56,177 bases of DNA from Oscillospiraceae bacterium (GTDB lineage: Bacteria > Bacillota > Clostridia > Oscillospirales > CAG-272), in the NCBI GenBank assembly GCA_015064725.1, contig SVRQ01000013.1, forward strand, positions 1 through 56,177, written 5' to 3'. The notes under the pieces are model-generated. The model was given only the letters and a program-made list of their open reading frames with translations. It searched no databases and had not been told where the DNA came from. Below are positions 7,954-18,035 of the stretch, in pieces. The position numbers were made by a program, and so were the translations under genes. Each line of letters begins with the position of its first letter. The first letter of the stretch is position 1.

Positions 7954-9096
7954 ATGAAGTGCTTTAAAAACGCCCTTTGCTACGTAGAGGGAAAGGGACT
8001 TGTAAAAACAGATATACTTTTCGATGAAAAGATAGAAAAGATAGGCGCGGTAAGCGGCGATGCACAGCTTATCGAGCTTCCCGAAAACGCTGTGGTTCTC
8101 CCCGGTTTTATCGATGAGCATATCCACGGGGCGGGCGGTGCGGACGCTATGGACGCAAGCGAGGAAGCTCTCCTTACCATTGCAAGCACGGTTGCGGCGG
8201 AAGGAACAACGGCGTTCCTTGCCACAACGATGACGCAGAGCCGCGAAAATATCCTTTCCGCGATGAACGCGGTAAAGGAATACAGAAACGGCGGGCACGA
8301 CGGTGCAAGGCTTATCGGTATCCATCTTGAGGGACCGTTTATCGCCGCCGCGCACAAGGGCGCACAGCCCCTTGAATACGTGGCAAAGCCCGATATTGAA
8401 GTTTTTGATGAATATAACGCGGCAAGCGGATATGCTATAAAAATGGTAACGCTTGCACCCGAAGAAGAGGGAGCTTGCAAGCTTATCGCGCACCTTAAAG
8501 ATAAAGGTATAGTAGCCTCCATCGGGCACACGGGCGCAAAATGCGCTGATATTGAAAAAGCGATCGCGTCAGGCGCCGGAAGCGTAACGCATACGTATAA
8601 CGCGCAGTCCGCCCTCCATCACAGAGAGATCGGTACGGTAGGAAGCGCAATGCTTTTTGACGAGCTTTCTTGCGAGCTTATCGCGGACACCATACACGTA
8701 AGCGTTCCTGCCATAAAGCTGCTTGCAAAGTGCAAGCCTTTGGAAAAGCTCGTGCTTATAACGGACGCTATGCGTGCAAAGGGCATTGCGGACGGCGAAA
8801 GCGAGCTTGGCGGTCAAAAGGTCTTCGTTAAAAACGGAGAGGCAAGGCTTGCCGACGGTACTCTTGCGGGAAGCGTTCTCCGAATGAACAAAGCTCTTGA
8901 AAATATGGTGAAGCACGCGGGAATGAGCATAACACAGGCGTGCGACCTTGCAACGATAAACCCTGCAAGGGTGCTTGGCATAGATAACGAAGCCGGCAGT
9001 ATTCGAGAGGGCAAGCGCGCGGACTTTGCCGTTCTTGACGATAAATTCAACGTACTTTATACCGTGTGCGGCGGTAAAATAATATATAAAGCATAA
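7954..9096 (+). CDS. nagA: N-acetylglucosamine-6-phosphate deacetylase
   Basis: A 380-residue amidohydrolase that removes the acetyl group from GlcNAc-6-phosphate, feeding NagB. Metal and catalytic motifs are in place: PGFIDEHIHG (H56, H58), GIHLEGPFIA (E126), IGHTGA (H192), THTYNA (H213) and LITDAM (D271, the catalytic acid/base). The length is normal for the family. The start codon lies 2 nt after the nagB stop. The pairing of nagB and nagA is the standard arrangement for growth on amino sugars from mucin, peptidoglycan or chitin; no PTS or ABC importer is encoded next to them here. Confidence 0.97.
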   Translation: MKCFKNALCYVEGKGLVKTDILFDEKIEKIGAVSGDAQLIELPENAVVLPGFIDEHIHGAGGADAMDASEEALLTIASTVAAEGTTAFLATTMTQSRENILSAMNAVKEYRNGGHDGARLIGIHLEGPFIAAAHKGAQPLEYVAKPDIEVFDEYNAASGYAIKMVTLAPEEEGACKLIAHLKDKGIVASIGHTGAKCADIEKAIASGAGSVTHTYNAQSALHHREIGTVGSAMLFDELSCELIADTIHVSVPAIKLLAKCKPLEKLVLITDAMRAKGIADGESELGGQKVFVKNGEARLADGTLAGSVLRMNKALENMVKHAGMSITQACDLATINPARVLGIDNEAGSIREGKRADFAVLDDKFNVLYTVCGGKIIYKA

Positions 9097-9129
9097 ACTA
9101 TCACAAAATATAAGGAAGGATAAATTATT

Positions 9130-11026
<1,897 letters not shown>

Positions 11027-11034
11027 ATATAACG

Positions 11035-11064
11035 AAAACGACGGCGAAAGCCGTCGTTTTTTTA
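11035..11064 (+). terminator. Terminator of the nagB operon
   Basis: Stem AAAACGACGGC (11035-11045), GAAA loop, GCCGTCGTTTT (11050-11060), then more T. It lies 9 nt after the kinase stop codon. Confidence 0.9.
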
Positions 11065-11076
11065 TGTGTAATTTTA

Positions 11077-11104
11077 AGGACAGTCGGGGACGCCTGTCCT
11101 TACG
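11077..11104 (-). repeat. Short GC-rich intergenic repeat R2, copy 2
   Basis: Reverse complement of the sequence at 1901-1928, with two or three differences by eye. Confidence 0.6.
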
Positions 11105-11127
11105 ATACGCAAAGGCTCAAAATTTTT

Positions 11128-11153
11128 CGTAGGGGAGGGGCTTGCTCCTCCCG
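11128..11153 (+). repeat. Short GC-rich intergenic repeat R1, copy 2
   Basis: CGTAGGGGAGGGGCTTGCTC followed by CTCCCG; shared with 12131-12155 and, inverted, 1721-1746. It ends just before the stop of the 76-residue XRE gene. Confidence 0.6.
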
Positions 11154-11156
11154 TTT

Positions 11157-11387
11157 TTATTCTAAAAATTCCGAAAGCATTTCGGGAGGTTCTATGCCGA
11201 AATTTTTGCTGATGTTGAAAAGCACTCGGCACGTCATTCGCTCGGGAATGACACCTTGCTCAATGCTTTCAAGGGTCTTTTTGGAAACTCCCATTTTCTT
11301 TGCCATAGAGGTAAGGGAGAGGGAGTGTTTTTTGCGTAAATATTTTATATTTTCGCAAAAAAATTGTGTTTCTTTTTTATAATTCAT
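11157..11387 (-). CDS. Small XRE-family DNA-binding protein
   Basis: A 76-residue protein that is little more than one HTH_3 domain: KYLRKKHSLSLTSMAKKMGVS, then KTLESIEQGVIPERM and a helical end FGIEPPEMLSEFLE. The start at 11387 has GAGG 5 nt upstream. It is a single gene between repeat sequences, facing the nagB operon. Regulators of this size usually repress a nearby gene or their own promoter; the target is unknown. The codon usage is more AT-rich than that of the neighbouring metabolic genes, which fits an accessory gene. Confidence 0.75.
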   Translation of the reverse strand: MNYKKETQFFCENIKYLRKKHSLSLTSMAKKMGVSKKTLESIEQGVIPERMTCRVLFNISKNFGIEPPEMLSEFLE

Positions 11388-11477
11388 ATTTACCTCGCGT
11401 AAATTATTATGAAGATATTATAATAACTTCTGCTCCCGAAATCTACAAACAAAGTGTTATCACTTAAAAAAAGGAAC

Positions 11478-12114
11478 AAAAACGCTTTAGCGTTTTTGAA
11501 ATTATTAAACTAACTTTTTCTTTTTGAAAGAAAAAGTTACAAAAAGAAGCAAAAAGTCCTTCCCTTTACTCGCTTGTTCAGGTTTGAAGTTGTGGCAATT
11601 TCGACTCCCCGAGCATTTTTCACTCGCAAGCTCGCAAAAAACGCACGGAACCACGTCGAAGGGTACAACGTGCAAAGTTTAGACTGAAAACGCGAGAGAA
11701 CTTATATCAAAATTTTCGATTTTTCATCACGCGCTCGGTTTAAAGCAGCAGAGCAAATGACCTCCGCGTTACGCCTTCAAATTCGTAGAATTTGAATTTT
11801 GCTTTGTAAAAAACTTTGCTAAAGTACAAAAGGCAATAGATTTGTTCGCACTATGGGATTCGGCATATTTTTTGCGAACTAGTGAGTGAAAAATGTGTGG
11901 TATTCGCCCTTCGAGCACAGCGAGAATTATACTACAGTAAAAAATCTGCACAAAGCAAAGAAGGGTATAGATATGTTTGCACTAAGCGGACAACGAACCA
12001 TTTCGCCTTTCGATAACGATAAACCGGAACGGTTTTTTATCTTTTTGCGAGCTTTTTCTTTAAACAAGAAAAAGCGGTATATAATCATTTTGTTAAAACG
12101 CTAAGCGTTTTAAC
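11478..12114 (+). repeat. Long dispersed non-coding element, copy 2
   Basis: The gap from 11388 to 12266 has no convincing gene. From the left it holds a small palindrome AAAACGCTTTAGCGTTTT at about 11479, hairpin AACTTTTTCTT...AAGAAAAAGTT at 11512-11538, a body of about 500 nt, hairpin GCTTTTTCTTTAAACAAGAA (continuing AAAGC) at about 12050-12076 and palindrome GTTAAAACGCTAAGCGTTTT (ending AAC) at 12092-12114. The body holds two related motifs, at about 11830-11856 and 11958-11989, of the type AAAGGCAATAGATTTGTTCG followed by CACTATGG. The block 11748-11897 is inverted at 3576-3725. Confidence 0.75.
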
Positions 12115-12130
12115 CCATTTTTCAATGTCG

Positions 12131-12213
12131 GTAGGGGAGGGGCTTGCTCCTCCCGTTCCTCTTGTAATCTCCTCATCAGTCAGCTTGCGCTGACAGCTTC
12201 TCCGCCGGAGAAG
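12131..12213. repeat. Intergenic repeats: R1 copy 3 and a second GC-rich palindromic repeat
   Basis: R1 lies at 12131-12155. A separate unit follows at about 12167-12213, with hairpins of the CAGTCAGC..GCTGAC and CTTCTCC..GGAGAAG type. Such units are common in intergenic regions of gut Clostridia. No coding potential is seen. Confidence 0.5.
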
Positions 12214-12227
12214 CCTTTTTGCAAAAT

Positions 12228-12255
12228 AAAAAGAGCAGGTCGCCCTGCTCTTTTT
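12228..12255 (-). terminator. Terminator of the surface metallophosphoesterase gene
   Basis: Stem AAAAAGAGCAGG (12228-12239), loop TCGC, CCTGCTCTTTTT (12244-12255); the same stem recurs at 14729 and 23553. Confidence 0.85.
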
Positions 12256-12266
12256 CAATGCTTCAA

Positions 12267-14585
12267 TTATTTAGTTTTTTTCTTTTTTACAATTATCACT
12301 GCTGCTGCGGCAATGCCTGCTGCGGCAACCACGCCGATCACCACGAACACCACAACGAGAGAACCGTTGTTGGCAAGCTCGCGCGTTTCAGCCTTTCCGC
12401 AGACGGTGCAGAGGCGAGTTTCGTTGCCGGCACCCTTATCAGCTATCCATTCGCCGAAATTGTGTCCCAATTCCGCTACCTCGGAATCCGTATAGGATTC
12501 ACCGCAGATGGTGCAGGTATGCGTTGTATAGCCTTTTTCCTCGCAGGTGGGTGCGGTCACTTCGGAAGAGTAAACGTGCTGGCGTTTTTCCTTCACGTCG
12601 TTATAAAGACCTTGAACTTCATCCGCGCCAAGCGTGCGGTTATATACTCTTGCAAGAGCTATCGTGCAGGGATGCGTGCGTTCGCATTCACCGTAGTATG
12701 CCGTGTCTGCTCCGAGATATATCGTAGAAACGTAGGGGAAGAAGATGGAGTCTGCAAGTGTGGCGGAGGCTTGTTCCACACCGTCTATATAGAGCTTGAG
12801 CTCGCTTCCGTCAAAGGTTGCGGTGAGGTGGTAATATGTATCCGGCTGCATCTTGTAGGCTGCAGATTTTGTTTCAGAATCACTTGAAAGGGAGAATTTG
12901 CAAATCTTACCCGGGGTCATATCAAGCGCAAATCCGCCGGACGCTTGAGAGGAGAAGATGGAAGCACCGTCTGTGGAGAGGCGCTTAACCTCCTCATACT
13001 TGAAATAACATTCCAAGGAAAAGCTCTTTTTCATAGTGTGGGCAGAGGTGAAATAGCTTGCGAACTTGACCGCGTTCGTGCCTTCTCCCGTGAACGTGAT
13101 AACGTCCATACCGATGGAGTCATCGTGGGAGAACGTCGGATTTCCGAGGATCGTTGCGGTAAGGTTATTTATGGAAACGTCGGAAATTGTCTTGTTTGCG
13201 GCGTCTATTTTTACGTCAAGTATTTCCGCAGGGGCGTTTTCTGTTTTTGCCACGGTCTTGAACGTGGTCGTTATGGGGGCGGAGAAGATGGTGTCGCATT
13301 CGTCGGTGTTTATTTCCCAGCAGAAGAGGGAGTTCACCGCGTAAACGTTAACGGTGTATTCCGTTTCGGGCTTGAGCCCGCCGACGGAGGTTTTGAGTAT
13401 CGTGTCGAAATTATCGTTGTAATATTCCGTTGCCGTGTATTCTGTGTGCGTATTGCCGCTGGAGTCCTTAACCTCTACCTTGTAAGCTCTGCCTGTAAGG
13501 GAGTCTTCGGGAACCATAGGGAAGGAGAGGTAAACCGCATCGGAGGTCACGCGGTCGATGTTTATTTTGGCGTCATCTGCGAAGAAAAGATCTCCGTCTT
13601 TAAAGCGGTCTTTGGTATAAACGAAATCTTCCTTATTAAAGGACGTGAGCATAAACGTATCGCCTATAAAGGCTTTCTTTGTAAGGTCCCAAACGCGCAT
13701 TCTTACGTTATGGTCTTTGTCTATATCAATTACCCAATGCTGTGCGATATCCGTTCTGTTGGGCATATCTATCCACATACCGTCTATCATAGTTCTTGTG
13801 GAATAATTGAAAGTACCCGTGCCGACGCAGGTGTAATCCTTCTGGTAAACGGAACATTCGTCGTTGCAGGCGAAGTGGGAGTGACCGGAGAAGTTTACGA
13901 CGTTGGAATATTTTTTGAATATGGGGTCGAGGTTGGCAACACCGTTGTAGTTGACGTGGTCACAGGTTCCCGCTATAGTAAACTCGTTGCCAACGTGCTG
14001 GAAAACGAAAATGGGCTTGGCGGGGTCATCCGCGTAAGCCTTCGCAAGCTCCTCTTCGACCCAAGCGACTGTTGCGTCATCATAGCTGATACCGTTGTTT
14101 GCAAGGTTGACTGTTATAAAGTGGTAACCGCCTATAACGGTGTGCTTGCTTGCTTCGCCGAACATAGATTCAAAGCTTGCTTTGCAAGTATTTTTGTTGT
14201 AGTAATAGTCGTGGTTGCCCATTGTGATAACAAGCTCTGTGCCGTCTTTAACGCCGCCATCGATGATCTGCTTTGCGTTTTTCAATTCCTGGGGCTTTCC
14301 GTTATCCGAAATATCGCCGACGATGGCAATGGCGTCCATACCGTAATATCCGCTTTCGCCCGATTCGGCAAGCTCGTACATTTGCTTGAACATATCCTGC
14401 GTGCGGTATGCGTTGCGGTGATCAAGCTCCGTGATGTGCGTATCGCTTGCTACTGCAAAACGAAAGACCGGTTCAAAGTCATCTGCATCGGCAGCAGCCA
14501 CGGAAAAATCAATATTTCCCATAAGGCAGAATATGCTGAATACTGCCAAGATGAGGGATAGAGCTTTAGTAAGTTTGTTTTTCAT
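12267..14585 (-). CDS. Exported membrane-anchored metallophosphoesterase with LamG-like domain
   Basis: A 772-residue protein. Residues 1-31 are a signal peptide (KALSLILAVFSIFCLMG). A calcineurin-like phosphoesterase domain follows (about 42-310) with its metal motifs ASDTHI, IVGDISDNG, TMGNHDYYY, VFQHVGN and NFSGHSHF. A fibronectin-III-like region spans about 340-450 and a LamG/concanavalin-like domain about 490-650 (SFSLECYFKYEE, YYHLTATFDGSELKLYIDG). Two CxxC-bearing segments (TCTICGES, RLCTVCGKAETR) come next, then a C-terminal membrane helix (VVVFVVIGVVAAAGIAAAAV) and a KKKK tail. No LPXTG motif is present. It probably acts on the outer face of the cell on nucleotides or other phosphate esters; the substrate is unknown. 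It has its own terminator and no operon partner. Confidence 0.85.
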   Translation of the reverse strand: MKNKLTKALSLILAVFSIFCLMGNIDFSVAAADADDFEPVFRFAVASDTHITELDHRNAYRTQDMFKQMYELAESGESGYYGMDAIAIVGDISDNGKPQELKNAKQIIDGGVKDGTELVITMGNHDYYYNKNTCKASFESMFGEASKHTVIGGYHFITVNLANNGISYDDATVAWVEEELAKAYADDPAKPIFVFQHVGNEFTIAGTCDHVNYNGVANLDPIFKKYSNVVNFSGHSHFACNDECSVYQKDYTCVGTGTFNYSTRTMIDGMWIDMPNRTDIAQHWVIDIDKDHNVRMRVWDLTKKAFIGDTFMLTSFNKEDFVYTKDRFKDGDLFFADDAKINIDRVTSDAVYLSFPMVPEDSLTGRAYKVEVKDSSGNTHTEYTATEYYNDNFDTILKTSVGGLKPETEYTVNVYAVNSLFCWEINTDECDTIFSAPITTTFKTVAKTENAPAEILDVKIDAANKTISDVSINNLTATILGNPTFSHDDSIGMDVITFTGEGTNAVKFASYFTSAHTMKKSFSLECYFKYEEVKRLSTDGASIFSSQASGGFALDMTPGKICKFSLSSDSETKSAAYKMQPDTYYHLTATFDGSELKLYIDGVEQASATLADSIFFPYVSTIYLGADTAYYGECERTHPCTIALARVYNRTLGADEVQGLYNDVKEKRQHVYSSEVTAPTCEEKGYTTHTCTICGESYTDSEVAELGHNFGEWIADKGAGNETRLCTVCGKAETRELANNGSLVVVFVVIGVVAAAGIAAAAVIIVKKKKTK

Positions 14586-14728
14586 AAAAAATCATTCCTT
14601 TAAAGTTTTTTGTTTGTTATAATATATTATACAATCAAAATCCCGATTTGTAAATATCATATATAAAATAAAGCTCAAATAAACCGAAAATTGTGCATAA
14701 TTGTTATGAATTTTCAGATTATAATAAC

Positions 14729-14756
14729 AAAAAGAGCAGGGTGACCTGCTCTTTTT
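14729..14756 (-). terminator. Terminator downstream of the lipoprotein gene and the gene fragment
   Basis: Stem AAAAAGAGCAGG (14729-14740), loop GTGA, CCTGCTCTTTTT (14745-14756). It may have come along with the GGGtGRT gene fragment just upstream of it on the minus strand. Confidence 0.8.
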
Positions 14757-14784
14757 CGGGTTATTATTCAATTAAAATCTGCAA

Positions 14785-14826
14785 TTACTTGCTCGCCTCT
14801 TCGATAGCAACTGCAACAACGGAATC
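14785..14826 (-). pseudogene. Fragment of a GGGtGRT gene 3' end
   Basis: Within the 310-nt gap 14586-14895 the minus strand reads DDSVVAVAIEEASK followed by a TAA stop. The complete GGGtGRT protein encoded at 16293-17291 ends in VAVAVAVEEASK plus TAA. The shared tail at both protein and DNA level, and the terminator that follows, suggest a remnant of a second copy. The rest of this gap holds a GCGCGG..CCGCGC hairpin at about 14860-14881 and no gene. Confidence 0.6.
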
Positions 14827-14895
14827 ATCAAATAAAAATCCCAAAGAGGGGAAAGAATAGCGCGGAGCTTGCGCCCCGCGCCTTAATTGTTCCCT

Positions 14896-15693
14896 TTATT
14901 TGAGATATTCGCTTAAATCCATATAATATTCTGTTCCACCGAATTCAAAACAACAAATCATAATACTAATACATTCAAGCGTAGGAGTATATTCAGAAAT
15001 ACTATATACACTTCCCCTTGTTTCAACTGTGCTACCTGGTTCAAGTTCCTCTGCACCACAGTATTCTCCAAGATTTGCTCCCCATTGGATACTATAACTG
15101 CTGCACCAATATGTATTAACATTGTCGTATATGCAATGTGTTTTATATTCCATTTCGTAATTAGGATAAATACTTTCCTGTTTTACGCTACTTTCACTTG
15201 TAAAAGCTGCATCTATACATACGTGACCATCGCCGTAATCAACAATAGTTGCTCCTAAAAACTCAATCGTTACACCCTCAGCATAATCGTAACTCTTTCC
15301 GATTTCTATTTTGGTTCTCCCCTCAATATAGCTGTTGATTTCGTTCTGTGCGGCTTCCTCCTCTGCTTTTGCACCTTTTTCATAATCATCTGCGTGATAG
15401 AACTGTTTTCCCATCACTTCAAAATAACGAATATCGTTTTCGTGTTGTAGTGAGAAGTTGATACCAAACATCAAGTGTATGGTATACATATTCAATTCTT
15501 TGTTATATGTCCATTGAAATTCTGAATCGCTAAGGTTACCTGTACCATCATTATTAAAACAAAGAATATTACCATCTGTAGCTTTCCATTCACCTACAAT
15601 GGCTTTTTTGCCGCTTGTCTCATTCACGCTGCCACAAGCGACCAAAGACAGGCACATAATCGCCACCAAGAGCAGCGCAATAAGTTTTTTCAT
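14896..15693 (-). CDS. Predicted lipoprotein of unknown function
   Basis: A 265-residue protein with a lipoprotein signal: KKLIALLLVAIMCLSLVAC gives a lipobox LVAC with the Cys as the lipid-modified residue. After it, a segment IVGEWKATDGNILCFNNDGTG resembles the lipocalin-like GEWK modules of small clostridial lipoproteins, followed by an acidic helix (KGAKAEEEAAQNEIN) and a beta-rich end with several Cys. The start is put at 15693, where AGGA lies 8 nt upstream; an ATG at 15708 has a poorly spaced site. A consensus promoter precedes it. The codon usage is AT-rich. It is divergent from a small XRE gene and shares a repeated 11-nt motif with it, so the XRE protein may control it. Confidence 0.8.
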   Translation of the reverse strand: MKKLIALLLVAIMCLSLVACGSVNETSGKKAIVGEWKATDGNILCFNNDGTGNLSDSEFQWTYNKELNMYTIHLMFGINFSLQHENDIRYFEVMGKQFYHADDYEKGAKAEEEAAQNEINSYIEGRTKIEIGKSYDYAEGVTIEFLGATIVDYGDGHVCIDAAFTSESSVKQESIYPNYEMEYKTHCIYDNVNTYWCSSYSIQWGANLGEYCGAEELEPGSTVETRGSVYSISEYTPTLECISIMICCFEFGGTEYYMDLSEYLK

Positions 15694-15770
15694 TTTATTT
15701 TTCCTCATTTCCTATTCATCAAATTATCTACCGCGAGCCGTATGTTCTGCGGTAATTCTTATATGAACAC

Positions 15771-15799
15771 ATTATAGCATAATAAGACTAACTTGTCAA
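15771..15799 (-). promoter_or_regulatory. Consensus promoter of the lipoprotein gene, with a repeat motif in the spacer
   Basis: On the minus strand TTGACA (15794-15799), 17-nt spacer, TATAAT (15771-15776). The spacer contains ATAAGACTAAC (15782-15792, plus-strand reading), repeated exactly at 15846-15856 just before the ribosome binding site of the XRE gene. Confidence 0.85.
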
Positions 15800-15845
15800 C
15801 CTTAAAACTATAATAATTGTAGTGATTTTGTGGTAACATATTCTT

Positions 15846-15856
15846 ATAAGACTAAC
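15846..15856 (+). promoter_or_regulatory. Second copy of the ATAAGACTAAC motif, possible operator
   Basis: Exact 11-nt direct repeat of 15782-15792, 64 nt apart, in the divergent intergenic region. It ends 3 nt before the GGGGAG of the XRE gene. Confidence 0.5.
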
Positions 15857-15869
15857 AGGGGAGAAAAAA

Positions 15870-16151
15870 ATGAACGTTAGCAAAAGATTGATAAGTTTAA
15901 GGGAACGGTGCGGCTTCACGCAAAACGGGTTAGCAGAAAGAGCAGGTGTTTCTCAAACACATTTGCGCCGTGTTGAACTCGGTCAAGCGGATATTACGAT
16001 CGGTCATCTTCAACTATTGTGTGATGCCATGGGGATTTCTTTGAAAGATTTTTTTGAAGATGAATCCGAGTCGGATGAAATTGCTGCTGTCTTTTCTAAA
16101 CTTTCCCCCAAGCAGAAAACCTTGTTGTTTAATTTTCTTGAGAGTTTATAA
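15870..16151 (+). CDS. Small XRE-family regulator
   Basis: A 93-residue protein. Residues about 7-60 are an HTH_3 domain (LISLRERCGFTQNGLAERAGVS, THLRRVELGQADITIGHL), followed by an acidic linker (DFFEDESESDE) and a short helical tail. The start at 15870 has GGGGAG with a 7-nt gap. It is divergent from the lipoprotein gene and convergent with the GGGtGRT operon, from which a bidirectional terminator separates it. It is AT-rich like the lipoprotein gene, so the two may form a small accessory unit. Repression of the shared intergenic region is the likely role, by inference from the repeated motif. Confidence 0.85.
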   Translation: MNVSKRLISLRERCGFTQNGLAERAGVSQTHLRRVELGQADITIGHLQLLCDAMGISLKDFFEDESESDEIAAVFSKLSPKQKTLLFNFLESL

Positions 16152-16224
16152 GTTTGGACTATATGCTTTAACAATTTCCTTTTATTCATGAATTCGTTAA
16201 TCAACTCCTATAAATAAAAAATCA

Positions 16225-16269
16225 GACACATCATAATGGATCTCTCCAAAATGATGTGTCCAATTTTTT
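16225..16269. terminator. Bidirectional terminator between XRE and GGGtGRT genes
   Basis: Arms GACACATCAT (16225-16234) and ATGATGTGTC (16251-16260) with a 16-nt loop; T-rich tracts follow the hairpin on both strands. It lies between two convergent stop codons. Confidence 0.75.
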
Positions 16270-16292
16270 ATTTGGTTTTACAAGTCAAAAAA

Positions 16293-17291
16293 TTACTTGC
16301 TTGCCTCTTCAACTGCAACTGCAACAGCAACAGTCATACCAACCATGGGGTTGTTACCTGCGCCGATCAAGCCCATCATCTCTACGTGTGCGGGAACGGA
16401 GGAAGAACCTGCGAACTGCGCGTCGGAGTGCATACGGCCCATTGTGTCTGTCATACCGTAGGAAGAAGGACCTGCAGCCATATTGTCGGGGTGGAGTGTA
16501 CGGCCTGTACCGCCGCCGGAAGCAACGGAGAAGTAGCTTACGCCGTTTTCAACGCACCATTTCTTGTATGTGCCTGCAACGGGGTGCTGGAAACGTGTGG
16601 GGTTAGTGGAGTTACCTGTGATGGAAACGCCAACGTTTTCAAGCTTCATAATAGCAACGCCTTCGGGAACGTTATCGGAGCCGTAGCACTTAACGTCTGC
16701 GCGAGGACCGTTGGAGTAAGGAGTTTCCTTAACAACGGTAACTTCTTCTGTGTTGTTATCGAAAGCTGTCTGAACGTATGTGAAGCCGTTGATTCTGGAG
16801 ATGATCATAGCGGCATCCTTGCCAAGGCCGTTGAGGATAACGCGAAGGGGTTTTGTACGAACCTTGTTAGCGTTGAGGGCGATCTTGATAGCGCCTTCAG
16901 CAGCTGCAAAGGATTCGTGGCCTGCCAAGAAGCAGAAGCATTCTGTTTCTTCGGAAAGGAGCATCTTGCCGAGATTACCGTGGCCGAGACCAACCTTACG
17001 GTTTTCAGCAACGGAGCCGGGGATACAGAAAGCCTGAAGACCGATACCGATAGCGGCAGCAGCGTCAGCAGCCTTTGTGCAGCCCTTCTTGATTGCGATA
17101 GCGGCACCTACAGTATAAGCCCACTTAGCGTTTTCAAATGCGATAGGCTGTGTTTCTTCAACGATCTTGTAGGGGTCGATACCCTTTGCATCGCAAATTT
17201 CTTTGCATTCGTCGATGGAAGAAATGCCATATTCAGCGAGGACAGCGAGGATTTTCGCCTCACGTCTCTCGTAACCTTCAAATTTTGCCAT
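16293..17291 (-). CDS. GGGtGRT protein (conserved, function unknown)
   Basis: A 332-residue soluble protein of the family named after its motif, here SVASGGGTGRTLHPDN with GGGTGRT at residues 259-265. Other conserved stretches are FEGYERREAKILAVL, GLQAFCIPGSVAENRKVGLG, CFCFLAGHESFAAAEGAIKI, GNSTNPTRFQHPVAGTYKKW and MGLIGAGNNPMVGMTVAVAV. It has several conserved-looking Cys and His residues. The start at 17291 follows GGAGG. It is the last gene of an operon with a NifU/IscU-like scaffold (18 nt apart) and pduL; the pairing with the scaffold is, to my knowledge, conserved in many anaerobes, but no function has been assigned. An Fe-S or metal cofactor link is inference from the partner. Confidence 0.9.
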   Translation of the reverse strand: MAKFEGYERREAKILAVLAEYGISSIDECKEICDAKGIDPYKIVEETQPIAFENAKWAYTVGAAIAIKKGCTKAADAAAAIGIGLQAFCIPGSVAENRKVGLGHGNLGKMLLSEETECFCFLAGHESFAAAEGAIKIALNANKVRTKPLRVILNGLGKDAAMIISRINGFTYVQTAFDNNTEEVTVVKETPYSNGPRADVKCYGSDNVPEGVAIMKLENVGVSITGNSTNPTRFQHPVAGTYKKWCVENGVSYFSVASGGGTGRTLHPDNMAAGPSSYGMTDTMGRMHSDAQFAGSSSVPAHVEMMGLIGAGNNPMVGMTVAVAVAVEEASK

Positions 17292-17309
17292 ATTCGTTTA
17301 CCTCCTTAA

Positions 17310-18011
17310 TTATTCTTTTCTGGGATCGATGTATTTAACAGCGTCAGCAAATCTGCCGTATGTACCCTTGGACTTTTCGTAAGCTTCGTTAGGTTCCATA
17401 CCTTTTTTGATGAAGTCTGTCATCTTGCCGAGGGAAACGAATTCATAACCGATAACCTGGTCGTCTGCGTCAAGAGCCATTCTTGTGCAGTAGCCTTCTG
17501 TCATTTCGAGGTAACGAACGCCCTTTGCTTTTGTGCCGTACATTGTACCAACCATGGAACGAGCGCCCTTACCGAGGTCTTCCATACCTGCGCCGATTAC
17601 AAGACCGCCTTCGGAGAATGCGGACTGTGTACGGCCGTAAACGATCTGGAGGAAGAGTTCACGCATAGCTGTGTTGATAGCGTCGCAAACAAGGTCTGTG
17701 TTAAGAGCTTCGAGAATTGTTTTGCCGGGGAGGATCTCAGCAGCCATAGCAGCGGAGTGTGTCATACCGGAGCAACCGATCGTTTCAACGAGAGCTTCTT
17801 CGATAACGCCGTCTTTTACGTTAAGGGAGAGCTTGCACGCGCCCTGCTGGGGTGCGCACCAGCCGATACCGTGTGTATAACCGGAAATATCGGAAATTTG
17901 TTTTGCCTGAACCCATTTGCCTTCTTCGGGAAGGGGAGCGGGGCCGTGGTTGGGACCTTTGGCTACGCAGCACATGGATTCAACTTCATGGGAATAAACG
18001 AGTTCTGCCAT
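17310..18011 (-). CDS. Iron-sulfur cluster scaffold-like protein paired with GGGtGRT
   Basis: A 233-residue protein with NifU/IscU-like signature ETIGCSGMTHSAAMAAEILPG, plus Cys residues in SMCCVAKGPNHG, GWCAPQQGACKL, LVCDAI and GYCTRMAL that could bind a cluster. Conserved glycine-rich segments LVIGAGMEDLGKGARSMVG and MYGTKAKGVRYLEMTEGY distinguish this GGGtGRT-linked branch from ordinary IscU, which is about half its size. AAGGAG precedes the start at 18011. It lies 24 nt after pduL and 18 nt before the GGGtGRT gene, so all three are co-transcribed. It probably assembles or carries an Fe-S cluster for its partner; this is inference. Confidence 0.85.
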   Translation of the reverse strand: MAELVYSHEVESMCCVAKGPNHGPAPLPEEGKWVQAKQISDISGYTHGIGWCAPQQGACKLSLNVKDGVIEEALVETIGCSGMTHSAAMAAEILPGKTILEALNTDLVCDAINTAMRELFLQIVYGRTQSAFSEGGLVIGAGMEDLGKGARSMVGTMYGTKAKGVRYLEMTEGYCTRMALDADDQVIGYEFVSLGKMTDFIKKGMEPNEAYEKSKGTYGRFADAVKYIDPRKE

Positions 18012-18035
18012 ATTTGTTCTCCTTTAAAATATAGT

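Noticed and set aside
12945-14561. A 538-codon plus-strand frame opposite the metallophosphoesterase gene
   Set aside because: It is antisense to a gene with clear domains and signal peptide, has no ribosome binding site, and its translation shows no recognisable domain.
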